A stretch of 42,603 nt of DNA from a virus. The notes under the pieces are model-generated. The model made no database searches, was not told the origin of the DNA, and worked only from the letters and a program-made list of their open reading frames with translations. Shown piece by piece: positions 19,970 to 29,842 of this stretch (the first letter of the stretch is position 1; each line of letters opens with the position of its first letter). The stretch spans positions 1 to 42,603 of the IMG/VR virus record IMGVR_UViG_3300030106_001778; one strand, 5' to 3'. The position numbers and the translations under genes are program-made.

Positions 19970-22900
19970 TTAAGTTCCAAATATTGGGTCAGTAGCTCCA
20001 AATACTTGCTGACCTTTTATAGCAGTTTGTTGTGTAGTTCTAGGTGTAAGTGCACCAAAAGAATTTGTTTGTAGTGGGTTACTTAGGCCTTGGAAAACTG
20101 GTGATCCTTGTATTGGTAAAGAACGATCTTGCTGGAATGGATTTCGTATGTTAGGTAATCCAACTCCAAAAGGGACGCCATCATACAATCTAATTAAATT
20201 TCTAATAAACGGTTTAGCTTGTATGTATGGGTTAGGCTGCCCTATGTTTCTAGCATTTTCCGCAAAAGCAGCTTCAATATTTTCTGATGGTATAAAAGGT
20301 TTAAACTCACCACGCTTTATAGATCTTAATTGCACATTAGAAACCCTGTCCGCAAACTCATTATCTAATTGTCCGACTCTTGCTCCTAACTCCATGGCTG
20401 CGAAATAGTCTCTAAACATTTTTTCTTGCACATTATATAGAGCTTCACTAGCAACTTGATATCTGTCTGCAATTTGTTGTGGGGTAGTTGGACCACCACG
20501 TAATAAAGGAGAGGTAAACTCTCTACGAGCATTGTTAATACCAGTTCTAAAGTCAGCTATTTTAAATTTCATAGCTTTAACAGGATCAACCTCAACTGCA
20601 CGCAAACCTAAAAAACCTAATGCTTCATCAGGAATATTAAATGTATTACCATACTCATCAAACTTACCTTTTTTAATTATGTCCACAGGCTCAAACGCTA
20701 AATCTAGCCTTTGGAAAGATGCTATTGATCCAGGGAACTGTGTTTCTGCTAGGTGTAATAAACTTTTATTGACTCTTTCACCCCACGGCGTTTGGTCAGT
20801 GTACAATCTCCTGCCCTCTCTAGTTCTACCATTTCTAATTACGATATCAGATAAAGCGTTAGTCCAAATTGATTCACTAAAGAAAGGAGACAATGTTTCT
20901 TTTGTTCCTTCGTACATAGACTTTAATACTTCTTTGCCAAGCTCACCCTCTTCCATACCTCTTTGTACCCCTATTATCATGGAGTTTATGGGACGTATCA
21001 TTGTGTCGTATGCATTTGCATGAGAAAAGTCTATGTATTTTAATTTTCCATCCTCGCCCCGCATAGGAAGTATTGTAGAATTTTTAGACCAATCAGGAAC
21101 AAACCTTCTTAAAGCCTGCATTTCGTCTTCTGTTACATCATAGATAGCTTTGAATGCTTCTGAGGTAGCATAAGGTACACCTACAACAGTTGTACCCATA
21201 CCAAACAATCTTTTATACCCTATACCTTGTAGTGGTTTTACTATCCTGCCATCACTAAGTGTATGTTCAAAGTTTATTTCTTTTAATGACCTGTTTAAAA
21301 TATTTGCAGTGGTACGCATAATTTCCGCAGGGAAAGATACGAAGTTACCAAGAGGTAGTTTTCTTGTTGCCTTGATAAAGTCATTAACCATGTCATAGTT
21401 AGGTATATTATTTCTAATTATATCCGCTGCTTCTTCGTCTAGCTCTCCAGCTGTTTTTGCAATACCATACTTTTCGTATGCTCTTCCTAATCTTTGTCTT
21501 TCTAGTGCAAAAGAAGTTAGTTTCCAAAAGTCGTCTTCTGCTGTGTACAGGTCTTCTGTAAACTTTTTAAATTTAGAGAACGGACGCATAAGATCTCGTA
21601 AGGCTTTTGTAGTGTTTACACTTTCACCAAAGTTTGTGTCTTTTAATAGTCTTTGTAGGTCTCCTAATCTAACGTTACTGTTAACCACACCAAGTCTTAA
21701 TAACTCTCTATACCTTTCATTATCCATTCTAGCACCAGGTATTTGTAGTTGACCAAATGCTTCTTTAAATGCTTTACCAAAGTCATCTGGAGACACTAGG
21801 CCCGGTATTAAACCGTTTGCGGTTGCAAATGCTCCTGCGGATACAAAGTTTCTAACATGTGTTATGGGACTAAGAACTGTTTTGGCTAACTGAGAGGTTG
21901 CTTTTGGGTACAGAATAAAACTTTGGTACATTTGTGCAAGCGTGCTTGGAGCTGCTGCTACTTGCGACGCCTCTTCTAACGCTTCTGCTACACCACGTTC
22001 TGCATACTTACCATTTACAGGATTTGTTATACCCGCTTCTATGGTCTTTGAAGGATCTATTTCTATTTTTTTAATATTACCACCAAATGCTTCTACCGCT
22101 TCTTTTTCTGTTTCTCTAAAGAAACCTCTCAACTCTTTTGGCAATGTTTTGCCTGGATTATTTTTAAAAAATTCTGCTCTTTTTGGTTCTAATACTTCAT
22201 CAGCTTTTATTAAATCATTAAAGAATTGATTACGTCTACCTATCAATGACAATCTATTTGTGCCTGTAAGCATCGTTTGCATAGGGTCTGCTATTTTACC
22301 AAAAAGTTCTCCTATTATTTTTTTAGAATCTGATGCTAAATCGTCAAAAGCCACAGTTTTTTTGCCTAGCTCTATTTCATCTAATACAGTCTTGTTTGCA
22401 AAAAATTCAGGTGCATCAAAATAAATGCCTGTTGTTTTTTCTTTTGATGTAGAAATGTCTCTTGGCATTTTTACTGTTTCAATAGCTCTATCTACAAATA
22501 ACTCTGCTTCCCCTCTTGTAATAGGTTTACCAGCTTCTGATGCCGAATCCATAAACAACTTAATTGTTTTTTCTACAGCCTCTTCTGTTGGTTTGTATCT
22601 AAGGAAAGGCAATAGACTTTTGTTTTGAAATATTTCATAAGTTGATCCAAGATAACTTTTAAATTTGTTGCCAAACAAAGCTCTAAATTCTGACCTTCCT
22701 GCATCATCCATAGAATAACCTAGACGACTAAATATATGTCCCCATCCTAAACGCATTTGTTCAAAAGAATCAAACACACCATCAATGTCTTCTTGTTTAG
22801 CGTTTTTGCCTTTCATAATTTTTGTAATCTCATCTGATAAATTTTTATCCATAGGACCAAAATTAACTTTCCCTGTAGCATCCATTCTTATTTCACCAGA

Positions 22901-25354
22901 CAATAAAGTATCGTTTAATTTATCCATAAATTCAGATCGTCCTTTGTTGCCTAGTTTATTAAATGGATTTTTTACAAATGGAAATATTGCATCAATGTGT
23001 TTGTCTAGTTTACGAGCTTGTTCCCCTGCAAAATTTATATCCCCGGCCCGCGCACCAATATTCTTTCTTTCCATGTCAAAGAATGCTTGTGATTTTTTAC
23101 CTCTAGGTCTAAGGGTAGAAAAAAACTTATCGATAGCGTCATTATTAGAAGCTAGGTCATCTCGTCTTCTTGCTAAAGATTTTATCGCGGACCCCGTTCC
23201 ACCAATCAATCCTAAAAATAGTGCACCATCTACACCGAACCTAACTCTGTTTGCTATTTCTCTTGATGCAAGGTTTTCGTCGTTAGGATCTAGCTCAGTA
23301 GGCCCCATACCTATCATGTCACCAAACGTACCAACACCTTCAGGATCACCTACAAATATAGCATCTGTTGCGCCTACACCAGCTGCGCCTCCAAGTGTTG
23401 CCAGCAATCTACCTTTTGCATTCAAAGATGTTTTAAATTTTTCTTGGAGCACAGGGTCTGTAAGTTTAAAATAATTACCATTACGTTTTGCAAGAAGCGC
23501 GTTACGTGCAAGACGTTCACCTGCTTTGAATCCATACGCACCTGGTACACCTAAATTTGTAGCTATCCTAGCAAAACTGCCTAACCAGTGTTGTTCTGCT
23601 TTTTCATCAAAATCAGTAAGATCGTCAAACCATGCTTCCATTTTTGCTGAGTTGTTCGTACCAAATCCTACATCCATTAATGCAGCACCAAGAGTAAAGG
23701 CACCTTTTGGTATATCAATCAAACCTGCTCCGATACCTGCTAACAAACTTTCTAACGCACCAACTTTATTGCCTAAAGACTCATCGTCTAATGCAAATCC
23801 TTTTTTGTTTCCTCCAACCATACCCCCGATGTTAAATTTTTCTCTTTTAGCATTGTCTTTCATAAGTTCTATGATTGCGTCAGAAAAATCTAGACCAGTA
23901 GTCTCCATCATTTGTTTTACATCTGCATCAAATTTTTGTGTAGGACTAGCTACAGGCTGTATGCCGACACTACCACCGTCGTTTTTTAATTCTTTAAATT
24001 CTGTTTCTGTTATTGGTTTAAATTCACCTGGGTTAAAATAGGTACCTTGTACTGTTTTTCTTTTTCTTTTTGGAAGAGTAATACCTCTAGCTTCTGCAAT
24101 ATCAAAAATTTGTTGGCTTATAGATCTTTCAGGAACGTTATAATAATCAGAACTTTTTATTCGAGCGTATTCTGGAAGCCAATGGTTTTTTGAGTAATCG
24201 AACTTTAAAGGAAGTCCTGCTTTCGCTTCTATTTTTCTTAAGGCTATAAATTCTTTAATATCATCTTTTATTTTTTGTTCAAGTATATCAGCTTCATCAT
24301 ATTTGCCTGTAGCCCTCAATCTTTCAACTTCAAGATTTCTTAAAATTACACCTTTTTTTGAATGTTCTCCGGTAGTACCTGTTTCAAATAATTCACTTTT
24401 AGAAAGTCTTCCTCTGTTCTGAAGTTTTGTTGCAAATCCTAAATTTGAATATCGCATTGCTATTTTAGCAACGTCGTTTATTTGTTTTGGGGTTGCGTTT
24501 TTTATAAACTCATCAATATTATTAATACCAAGTTGTCTTATAACATCATAAACGGCTTGAGCATGTTCTATTTCTAGTGCTTTGTCTTGATCACCTCTTT
24601 TGCCGTAATAAATTCCAGATCTTTTATTTAATATTTTTTTCATTTCATTTACTTCACGTAAATGTTTTTTTTGACCTGCTGTGTAAGCTTTAGAAAATAA
24701 AAAATTTTTTAATTTTTGCATTTGCTGTGCGCTTGCACCTTTTAGTGATTTACTTTTGCTTTCAGTTTTGGTTTGTATACCAAGTTTTTTTAAACCTTGG
24801 TTATAAACAGATTTATTCATATTTGTTGTTGAAAATTGTTTTACCATTGCTCTGCTAGTAAGAGAGGGGTTAAAACTAGCATCAAAAACATTACTTGTTG
24901 CTTTTGAAGATTCTTTAAGTTTATCTATTACAAACTTACGAATGTTTTTGTCAGTAGGTAAAACAAAACTAGGGTCTTTTTCTCCATATGAAGACAACAA
25001 ACCTTTCCAAGTTTCTGGTTTATTTTTATTAAATTTTTTAGCCGCTTCATCTACTGCTCTTTGTTTTTTAATAAAATTTAAAACATTTTCTCCTGGAACA
25101 GGAGGTTGTAGTAAAAGATCTTTTTCTTTCTTAGAAAAACCTGCTTTGTCTATGCGCTTATTTCTTAAATTAATTGCATCCTTTAAAGTAACGTTGCTAT
25201 CTAATACGATTGGCTTTCTTTCTCCTGGTAATCCTATAGTAAGTTTATTATTGTCTGGTCTAATCTTTATATAATTACCAAGATCTTTACTTGATCGTAG
25301 GCCTTTTTTAGCAAGTTCAGACGCTGTTAATTTAAGAAGTGATGCGGCTACCAT
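19970..25354 (-). CDS. Giant internal virion / DNA ejection protein (1794 aa)
   Basis: The longest gene here. The N-terminal 450 residues are basic and helical. There are Gly/Ala-rich hydrophobic stretches (LLAGIGAGLIDIPKGAFTLG near 540; LLATLGGAAGVGATDAIFVG near 655) that could insert in a membrane. Short GG tags (NDGGSVGIQP; FNIGGMVGGNKK) precede them. The long C-terminal half is helical and ends in a Pro/Gln-rich tail. By size and position next to three other internal-type proteins and the lysis genes, it fits a podoviral ejectosome protein comparable in role to T7 gp16. A tape-measure is less likely because no tail-tube genes are seen. No lytic transglycosylase motif was spotted. Confidence 0.7.
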   Translation of the reverse strand: MVAASLLKLTASELAKKGLRSSKDLGNYIKIRPDNNKLTIGLPGERKPIVLDSNVTLKDAINLRNKRIDKAGFSKKEKDLLLQPPVPGENVLNFIKKQRAVDEAAKKFNKNKPETWKGLLSSYGEKDPSFVLPTDKNIRKFVIDKLKESSKATSNVFDASFNPSLTSRAMVKQFSTTNMNKSVYNQGLKKLGIQTKTESKSKSLKGASAQQMQKLKNFLFSKAYTAGQKKHLREVNEMKKILNKRSGIYYGKRGDQDKALEIEHAQAVYDVIRQLGINNIDEFIKNATPKQINDVAKIAMRYSNLGFATKLQNRGRLSKSELFETGTTGEHSKKGVILRNLEVERLRATGKYDEADILEQKIKDDIKEFIALRKIEAKAGLPLKFDYSKNHWLPEYARIKSSDYYNVPERSISQQIFDIAEARGITLPKRKRKTVQGTYFNPGEFKPITETEFKELKNDGGSVGIQPVASPTQKFDADVKQMMETTGLDFSDAIIELMKDNAKREKFNIGGMVGGNKKGFALDDESLGNKVGALESLLAGIGAGLIDIPKGAFTLGAALMDVGFGTNNSAKMEAWFDDLTDFDEKAEQHWLGSFARIATNLGVPGAYGFKAGERLARNALLAKRNGNYFKLTDPVLQEKFKTSLNAKGRLLATLGGAAGVGATDAIFVGDPEGVGTFGDMIGMGPTELDPNDENLASREIANRVRFGVDGALFLGLIGGTGSAIKSLARRRDDLASNNDAIDKFFSTLRPRGKKSQAFFDMERKNIGARAGDINFAGEQARKLDKHIDAIFPFVKNPFNKLGNKGRSEFMDKLNDTLLSGEIRMDATGKVNFGPMDKNLSDEITKIMKGKNAKQEDIDGVFDSFEQMRLGWGHIFSRLGYSMDDAGRSEFRALFGNKFKSYLGSTYEIFQNKSLLPFLRYKPTEEAVEKTIKLFMDSASEAGKPITRGEAELFVDRAIETVKMPRDISTSKEKTTGIYFDAPEFFANKTVLDEIELGKKTVAFDDLASDSKKIIGELFGKIADPMQTMLTGTNRLSLIGRRNQFFNDLIKADEVLEPKRAEFFKNNPGKTLPKELRGFFRETEKEAVEAFGGNIKKIEIDPSKTIEAGITNPVNGKYAERGVAEALEEASQVAAAPSTLAQMYQSFILYPKATSQLAKTVLSPITHVRNFVSAGAFATANGLIPGLVSPDDFGKAFKEAFGQLQIPGARMDNERYRELLRLGVVNSNVRLGDLQRLLKDTNFGESVNTTKALRDLMRPFSKFKKFTEDLYTAEDDFWKLTSFALERQRLGRAYEKYGIAKTAGELDEEAADIIRNNIPNYDMVNDFIKATRKLPLGNFVSFPAEIMRTTANILNRSLKEINFEHTLSDGRIVKPLQGIGYKRLFGMGTTVVGVPYATSEAFKAIYDVTEDEMQALRRFVPDWSKNSTILPMRGEDGKLKYIDFSHANAYDTMIRPINSMIIGVQRGMEEGELGKEVLKSMYEGTKETLSPFFSESIWTNALSDIVIRNGRTREGRRLYTDQTPWGERVNKSLLHLAETQFPGSIASFQRLDLAFEPVDIIKKGKFDEYGNTFNIPDEALGFLGLRAVEVDPVKAMKFKIADFRTGINNARREFTSPLLRGGPTTPQQIADRYQVASEALYNVQEKMFRDYFAAMELGARVGQLDNEFADRVSNVQLRSIKRGEFKPFIPSENIEAAFAENARNIGQPNPYIQAKPFIRNLIRLYDGVPFGVGLPNIRNPFQQDRSLPIQGSPVFQGLSNPLQTNSFGALTPRTTQQTAIKGQQVFGATDPIFGT

Positions 25355-25362
25355 ACCAGCTC

Positions 25363-26652
25363 CTACGTTTCTGCAAATTCAATAGCCGCTTGTACGTCGT
25401 TAAATGATGCTTTCTCACCTCTACTGTTTACAGCTACAAAGAAACCTTTTCCGATAACATTGTCTGGGTCAATAAAGACTGTGCCTGGTCTTTCATCTAA
25501 TGACTCTTTATCTAACTCTCCTCCATCATCTGTCGGTACCTTTTCTAAAGGTATGCCAGCAGCTTGTGCTTGGTTTATACCTTGTAATGTTCTTACTGTA
25601 TCTGTGTCTCCTGCAAGTAGTGCTTCTTGCATAGTAGCTTGGTTAACTGCTCTTTCACTCATAACATCAGTGATTGCTTGTGTGGCAGCTGCGTCTTTAA
25701 TTGATGCAGCTCTTTCATCTCTTCTTGCAACCTCATCAGCTAGGCCCGTACCAAATACATTACCTGCTGATATGTAGCCTTGACCTTGGTTAAGTGCTTC
25801 TGATGCTTCTAGTAATGATCTACCAAGAACACCTAAGTTGTTTTGTCCTTCGTCAGAATCTGACATTAATTCTTCATACAATGCTTTTCTTTGAGCAAAG
25901 TCTTGTCTTAATTGATCTTCAGCAGATATTCTTTCTACTAAAGATTCTACAGCAGGTGGATCAATATCTGGAGTAGCATCTATATCTGCTCTAGCTTCTT
26001 TTCCTCCTAGCTTTCTAGCTTCGTCTGATAAATTTTCCCCGGTAAAACCATAATAAGCCAAGCCTCCAGGAGTGTAATCTACAAGAGGATCAACAACATA
26101 ATCTCTAGCCATTTGCAAGCCTCTTAGTATAGGAGCATCTGATTCAGAAAAATCTGAGTCAGGTAAAATGTTAGATAGTAAACTAGCTGCTCCTCCAGCT
26201 CCTAAAACTCCTCCGGTTGTAACTCCCGCAGTTCTAAGGGCTCTTGAATTAAGAAGATCTTTCATAGACCTAACGTCTTTCATAGGTACTCCTCTTTTAA
26301 TGTACCCCCTAATAGGTTTAGTAGAGCCGCTCCTTAAAGACCTTAAAGTCGCTCCGAAACCTGGCCCAAAACCAAATGTACCTAATAATTTACCTATAGG
26401 AATCCCTCTAATTTTAAGTCCAGCTAAACCAAAACCTTTTTTGCCTAACCCTTTACCAGCCTTTACTTCTTTCGCAGTAGTCTCAGCTTTTTTACTTTCA
26501 AACATTTCATCAACAGGATCAACACCTCCTCCAGGTGCAAAACCTACACGGCCGCCCTTGTTGTAACGCATGCCAGATGTAATACCTACACCATGATGTC
26601 CAGGTACATTTCCACCCATACTAAACATTTTTCTTCTTAATGTATTAACCAC
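25363..26652 (-). CDS. Internal virion protein, GGRV-tagged
   Basis: A 429-aa protein with start GTG (26650-26652), preceded by GGAGG. The N-terminus MVNTLRRKMFSMGGNVPGHH and RYNKGGRVGFAPGGG is a module I recognise in marine phage virion proteins. Gly-rich, basic segments (about 70-130) lead to an Ala/Glu-rich helical half (EMQ-type repeats). Lacking enzyme motifs, it is likely a structural or ejection component, co-translated with the giant protein 8 bp downstream. The exact place in the virion is unknown. Confidence 0.65.
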   Translation of the reverse strand: MVNTLRRKMFSMGGNVPGHHGVGITSGMRYNKGGRVGFAPGGGVDPVDEMFESKKAETTAKEVKAGKGLGKKGFGLAGLKIRGIPIGKLLGTFGFGPGFGATLRSLRSGSTKPIRGYIKRGVPMKDVRSMKDLLNSRALRTAGVTTGGVLGAGGAASLLSNILPDSDFSESDAPILRGLQMARDYVVDPLVDYTPGGLAYYGFTGENLSDEARKLGGKEARADIDATPDIDPPAVESLVERISAEDQLRQDFAQRKALYEELMSDSDEGQNNLGVLGRSLLEASEALNQGQGYISAGNVFGTGLADEVARRDERAASIKDAAATQAITDVMSERAVNQATMQEALLAGDTDTVRTLQGINQAQAAGIPLEKVPTDDGGELDKESLDERPGTVFIDPDNVIGKGFFVAVNSRGEKASFNDVQAAIEFAET

Positions 26653-27823
26653 CGAATAATCCTCCGAGACTAGATAGAATGCCCGCGCCTGTTCCTAGTC
26701 CAGCCATCAATGATTGACCTGATGTTGGCTGTGGTCCAGCAGTCGTTCCGATACTTGTTCCTGTTCCGTATCCGCCCATTAGTCCAGAAATTTGTTGACC
26801 TACGAAACCTAATTGTTCGTAAGGTGCATACTGTGCAAGCTTATTAGTTTGCGCTAGAGCGTCTAATCCTGCTTGCGTTTGTTTTTGTTGTTGATCACCG
26901 AATGCAGATAGCACGCCGTATTGTTGTGCATCTAATGAAGGCGCAAGACTAGCAAGTTGTGTTTGCGCTGCTAGTGCATTCTGGAATGGTGACATTTGCG
27001 ATCCTGCTAACTGTCCTTGTGTTGTTCCAGCAGTTTGTAATGCAGATATGTCTTGGCCTAAAAGATCCCCAGCAGTAGTGCCTAGTCCTGCTTGTTGTGC
27101 TGAAAGCCCCATTAAGTTTGCAGCTTGTTGGTTTCTGTCTGATGCTGCTTGTTGATATCCTCTCATCAATAAATCTGCTTGTATTGCTGCTCTATTTCTA
27201 CCACGGTCCGCGAGCATCTGTTGAGTTGCAGACTCTGCTCGGCCCTGTCCAAACGTACCGCGTTGCGCTTGTGCTATTCCTAAATCTTGTTGTTGTTTTT
27301 GTGTGTCTAGATCATAGTCAGCCAATACAGAATCAATCACCTGTTGTTGGTATGGAGACATGAAATCTCCTATGCTCTGACCTAGCACATCTCTTGCGCC
27401 AGCAAGGTCAGCTTGAGCCAGTTGCATGCTCGGGTCTGCAGCCCCCGAAATAGCTTGAGCTCCTGCTAATCCTTGCATTTGATTTATTGCTGATGCAGCA
27501 TTTTGTAATGCAGTAGCACCGGCACCTTGAATCTGGTTTGCAGCTGTCGTAGCTTGATTTAAATATGGTTGAAAAGAAGCTAGCCCTGTTTGGGTTACTG
27601 CTCCTGTTGCTGGGTCATAAGAAAAACCTTGTTGGCCTAAGCCAAGTTTCATTGCTTCTTGTTGCGCTTGGTTTTGTGCAGCTACTGTTGGTGCAAAAGC
27701 AGCTGTGTTTATGTTTCCGCCTAATATTCCCGCTAATTTTGGTTCATACATTGCAAGCATCTTCTCCACTGCGGGAGAAGACATCGAGACCTGGGTGGTC
27801 TTGGTATCAAATTCTGATGGCAT
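26645..27823 (-). CDS. Internal virion protein rich in Gln and Ala
   Basis: A 392-aa protein with very high Gln, Ala and Gly content and few charges. It starts MPSEFDTKTTQVSMSSPAVE, and the long middle (LNQATTAANQIQGAGATALQ and similar) is predicted as low-complexity helix. The C-terminus is Gly-rich (GLGTGAGILSSLGGLFGG). I recognise the type from marine podovirus-like genomes, where it is encoded beside the ejection proteins. One-base overlap with the upstream gene (27823) couples translation. Confidence 0.65.
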   Translation of the reverse strand: MPSEFDTKTTQVSMSSPAVEKMLAMYEPKLAGILGGNINTAAFAPTVAAQNQAQQEAMKLGLGQQGFSYDPATGAVTQTGLASFQPYLNQATTAANQIQGAGATALQNAASAINQMQGLAGAQAISGAADPSMQLAQADLAGARDVLGQSIGDFMSPYQQQVIDSVLADYDLDTQKQQQDLGIAQAQRGTFGQGRAESATQQMLADRGRNRAAIQADLLMRGYQQAASDRNQQAANLMGLSAQQAGLGTTAGDLLGQDISALQTAGTTQGQLAGSQMSPFQNALAAQTQLASLAPSLDAQQYGVLSAFGDQQQKQTQAGLDALAQTNKLAQYAPYEQLGFVGQQISGLMGGYGTGTSIGTTAGPQPTSGQSLMAGLGTGAGILSSLGGLFGG

Positions 27824-29157
27824 TATACTTTGGCCTCCATATTATTCATAAGATCATACATTCTTTGTGCTCCTCTATTAACATCTCCATCACCCATACC
27901 ACGTACAGCGTCTGCTGTCATAACAAATTCATTTTTGGATAACATTGCTGGGACGTCATCAGCTTTTTCTGGTCCACCCATAGGAATAAAACCACCTGTG
28001 TTTCTATAATCTAGTTCCATACCTGCTGGTACACCCGGAGCAACTTGCATAATACCACCGCCAGCTCTTCCCATTCTTGGACTCATCATTTCTTGCATCT
28101 GCATATTTAACATCTGGTCTGCTATTGCATCTTCGTTTGCACCTGGAGATCCTTCAGGGAATAAAGCATCCATTATTAATTTTTTTTGTAACTCTTCGTC
28201 ATCTAACATCTGTTCTGGTGATACAATATCTCCCTCAGCATAACCTGCTCGACCACCATTAGCATACGTAAATAAATTGTAATTAGTTCCAGGGAATTGT
28301 CTTCTCCGCGGTCCGCGGTCCACGTTTACTGTTTGATAATCTCCTCCAGCCATGTCACCGTATGGTCCATATATAGTGTTTATTTCTTCATCCGTATATC
28401 CGGCTAATCTTCCTGATTGTAAGAAATCATCATACAACGCTTGAGCACTCATTCCTCCTGATGTTGCTGTGCCGCCTCCTCCTTGTCCAGCTTCCATTTG
28501 ATCTATTGCATCCATACCGGCGTACGTGGTCATCGGACCGAGCATAAAGGCTGCTTGTTTAGCTCTGTCCATATTAAATAATTGATCTGATATACTAGGT
28601 GCATCCTCTCCAAACTGTAAAGGTTGGTACATGCTTCTGCCTGTTTTTGTAATTACATCAGCAACTCTATCGCCAAAACTTGGTTTATATGTTTCCATAA
28701 ATGTTTCAAATGCAGCAGGATTTGCTTCTGCTAAAGCCATAGGATTAGAAGCACCAAGTATAGGCCCTGTACCTGCAGCTGTCCCAGCTAAACTTGTGTC
28801 TCCTACCATTGCCATTGATTGCCCTGGAGACAAAGGTGCTCCAGCTGTACCTGTAGTACTATACAAATCAGGGTTAGCGTCTGCAAAAGCTTGTTCTCCA
28901 CTTAAAGCTTTTCCTGATTGTCCTGCTTTAGCTATACCTGTCATAGCAGCTTGTAGTGCTAGTTTTTTATAATTTAATTTTCCGTAGTTTTTTGCATCTG
29001 CTAGAGCTTGTGCTGGTAGTGTTGCAAGCATACCAACAGGTCCTAAGAACGGAGCAGCCATAGCTATATAAGGAGCAACTTTAGCAACTTCTTTTGGCAT
29101 GATCTTGTCAGCCACTTTATTCATGACCTTATCGACTTTATCCTTGACCGATCCCAT
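27823..29157 (-). CDS. Internal virion protein with DDVPAMLSKNEFVMTADAVR end
   Basis: A 444-aa protein. The N-terminal helix is basic (MGSVKDKVDKVMNKVADKIM), followed by a hydrophobic Ala/Pro-rich stretch (VAPYIAMAAPFLGPVGMLAT) that may contact membrane. Near residue 305 is NGGRAGYAEGD. The C-terminal block DDVPAMLSKNEFVMTADAVR is a motif widely seen in phage internal and tail proteins, function unresolved. It is likely part of the ejection complex; it follows the HlyC-like gene with a one-base overlap. Confidence 0.7.
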   Translation of the reverse strand: MGSVKDKVDKVMNKVADKIMPKEVAKVAPYIAMAAPFLGPVGMLATLPAQALADAKNYGKLNYKKLALQAAMTGIAKAGQSGKALSGEQAFADANPDLYSTTGTAGAPLSPGQSMAMVGDTSLAGTAAGTGPILGASNPMALAEANPAAFETFMETYKPSFGDRVADVITKTGRSMYQPLQFGEDAPSISDQLFNMDRAKQAAFMLGPMTTYAGMDAIDQMEAGQGGGGTATSGGMSAQALYDDFLQSGRLAGYTDEEINTIYGPYGDMAGGDYQTVNVDRGPRRRQFPGTNYNLFTYANGGRAGYAEGDIVSPEQMLDDEELQKKLIMDALFPEGSPGANEDAIADQMLNMQMQEMMSPRMGRAGGGIMQVAPGVPAGMELDYRNTGGFIPMGGPEKADDVPAMLSKNEFVMTADAVRGMGDGDVNRGAQRMYDLMNNMEAKV

Positions 29158-29573
29158 TACAGCATATGCTCCTTAGTTGTTATAGACATATGACTTCTTA
29201 TTAATCCGTTAGGCGCTAGTCTTAACCATTGTACTTTTTTACCTGGCCCTAATAAGTGTGTGAAAAATGTTTTATAAAAAATCATATGCTCGTTATGTTT
29301 CCTCGTAAAGATTGTATCAATGACCCAAGTCCTATTGCCACTTTTCCAATCATGTAAATCTAGCTCCCTAGTTTCTAAATATTTTTTTTCGGCATCTTCG
29401 CTTAAAAAAGCCCAGTTTCTAAATCCGTAAACACCCTCATCGTCATGATGGATGTTAAACTGTCCTAATATCAAAGATGGGTAAACATGTTGGAATATTT
29501 CTTTTAGACTGTTATCTGACCACAATGGGTACTTAAACTTATAAAGTTCGATGATATCAAAAAGCTCATCCAT
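29157..29573 (-). CDS. HlyC-like (toxin-activating lysine acyltransferase family) protein
   Basis: This 138-aa protein has the family core: HVYPSLILGQF then YGFRNWAFLSEDAEKKYL, DWKSGNRTWVID (D86) and a later VQWLRLAPNG. HlyC transfers fatty acyl chains from acyl-ACP to Lys residues of RTX toxins. Aligning by the P-x3-GQ block, the position of HlyC catalytic His23 is W18 here (KYPLWSD versus a PLHRN-type sequence), while the catalytic Asp92 equivalent D86 is kept. So it may have lost or changed catalysis, or His is supplied elsewhere. It is encoded directly upstream of ejection proteins, suggesting it modifies or chaperones a virion protein destined for membrane. The latter is inference. Confidence 0.75.
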   Translation of the reverse strand: MDELFDIIELYKFKYPLWSDNSLKEIFQHVYPSLILGQFNIHHDDEGVYGFRNWAFLSEDAEKKYLETRELDLHDWKSGNRTWVIDTIFTRKHNEHMIFYKTFFTHLLGPGKKVQWLRLAPNGLIRSHMSITTKEHML

Positions 29574-29599
29574 AATCTACCGCAAGGTGGCTAATCTTG

Positions 29600-29842
29600 T
29601 TATTCGCCTGATCCAGCGCCTATCGGCAACTGAACCACTTTAATTTGTATGTCTTTTGCCTTGTGCACTGACCAAGGCTGACCGCAAGAACTACAAACAC
29701 CTGTAGCTTGTTCCTCTGAATCTACTTCATTTCCACAGTTTTTACAATATATTCTCTCATATACTTCAGGTTGTATAACTGGAACCTCTACCCCTTCTAC
29801 CATCTGTGTACCAATAACCTTAGAATCTTGTACCTTTTTCAT
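29600..29842 (-). CDS. Small zinc-ribbon protein (80 aa)
   Basis: Two CxxC pairs, C33-xx-C36 (YCKNCGNE) and C50-xx-C53 (CSSCGQPW), form a zinc ribbon in the middle of the protein. Flanking segments are beta-like (VPVIQPEVYE and IQIKVVQLPI). No membrane segment. It sits in the virion module between a small beta protein and the HlyC-like gene, with one-base coupling upstream. A structural metal-binding protein or assembly factor is possible; no named family. Confidence 0.65.
   Translation of the reverse strand: MKKVQDSKVIGTQMVEGVEVPVIQPEVYERIYCKNCGNEVDSEEQATGVCSSCGQPWSVHKAKDIQIKVVQLPIGAGSGE

Noticed and set aside
19969-20001. N-terminal extension of the holin gene from a TTG
   Set aside because: It would overlap the end of the 1794-aa gene; the ATG one base after that stop is the simpler start.
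19970-25354. Tape-measure protein of a long tail
   Set aside because: Size would allow it, but no tail-tube, sheath or assembly-chaperone gene is seen and the neighbours are internal/ejection-type proteins.
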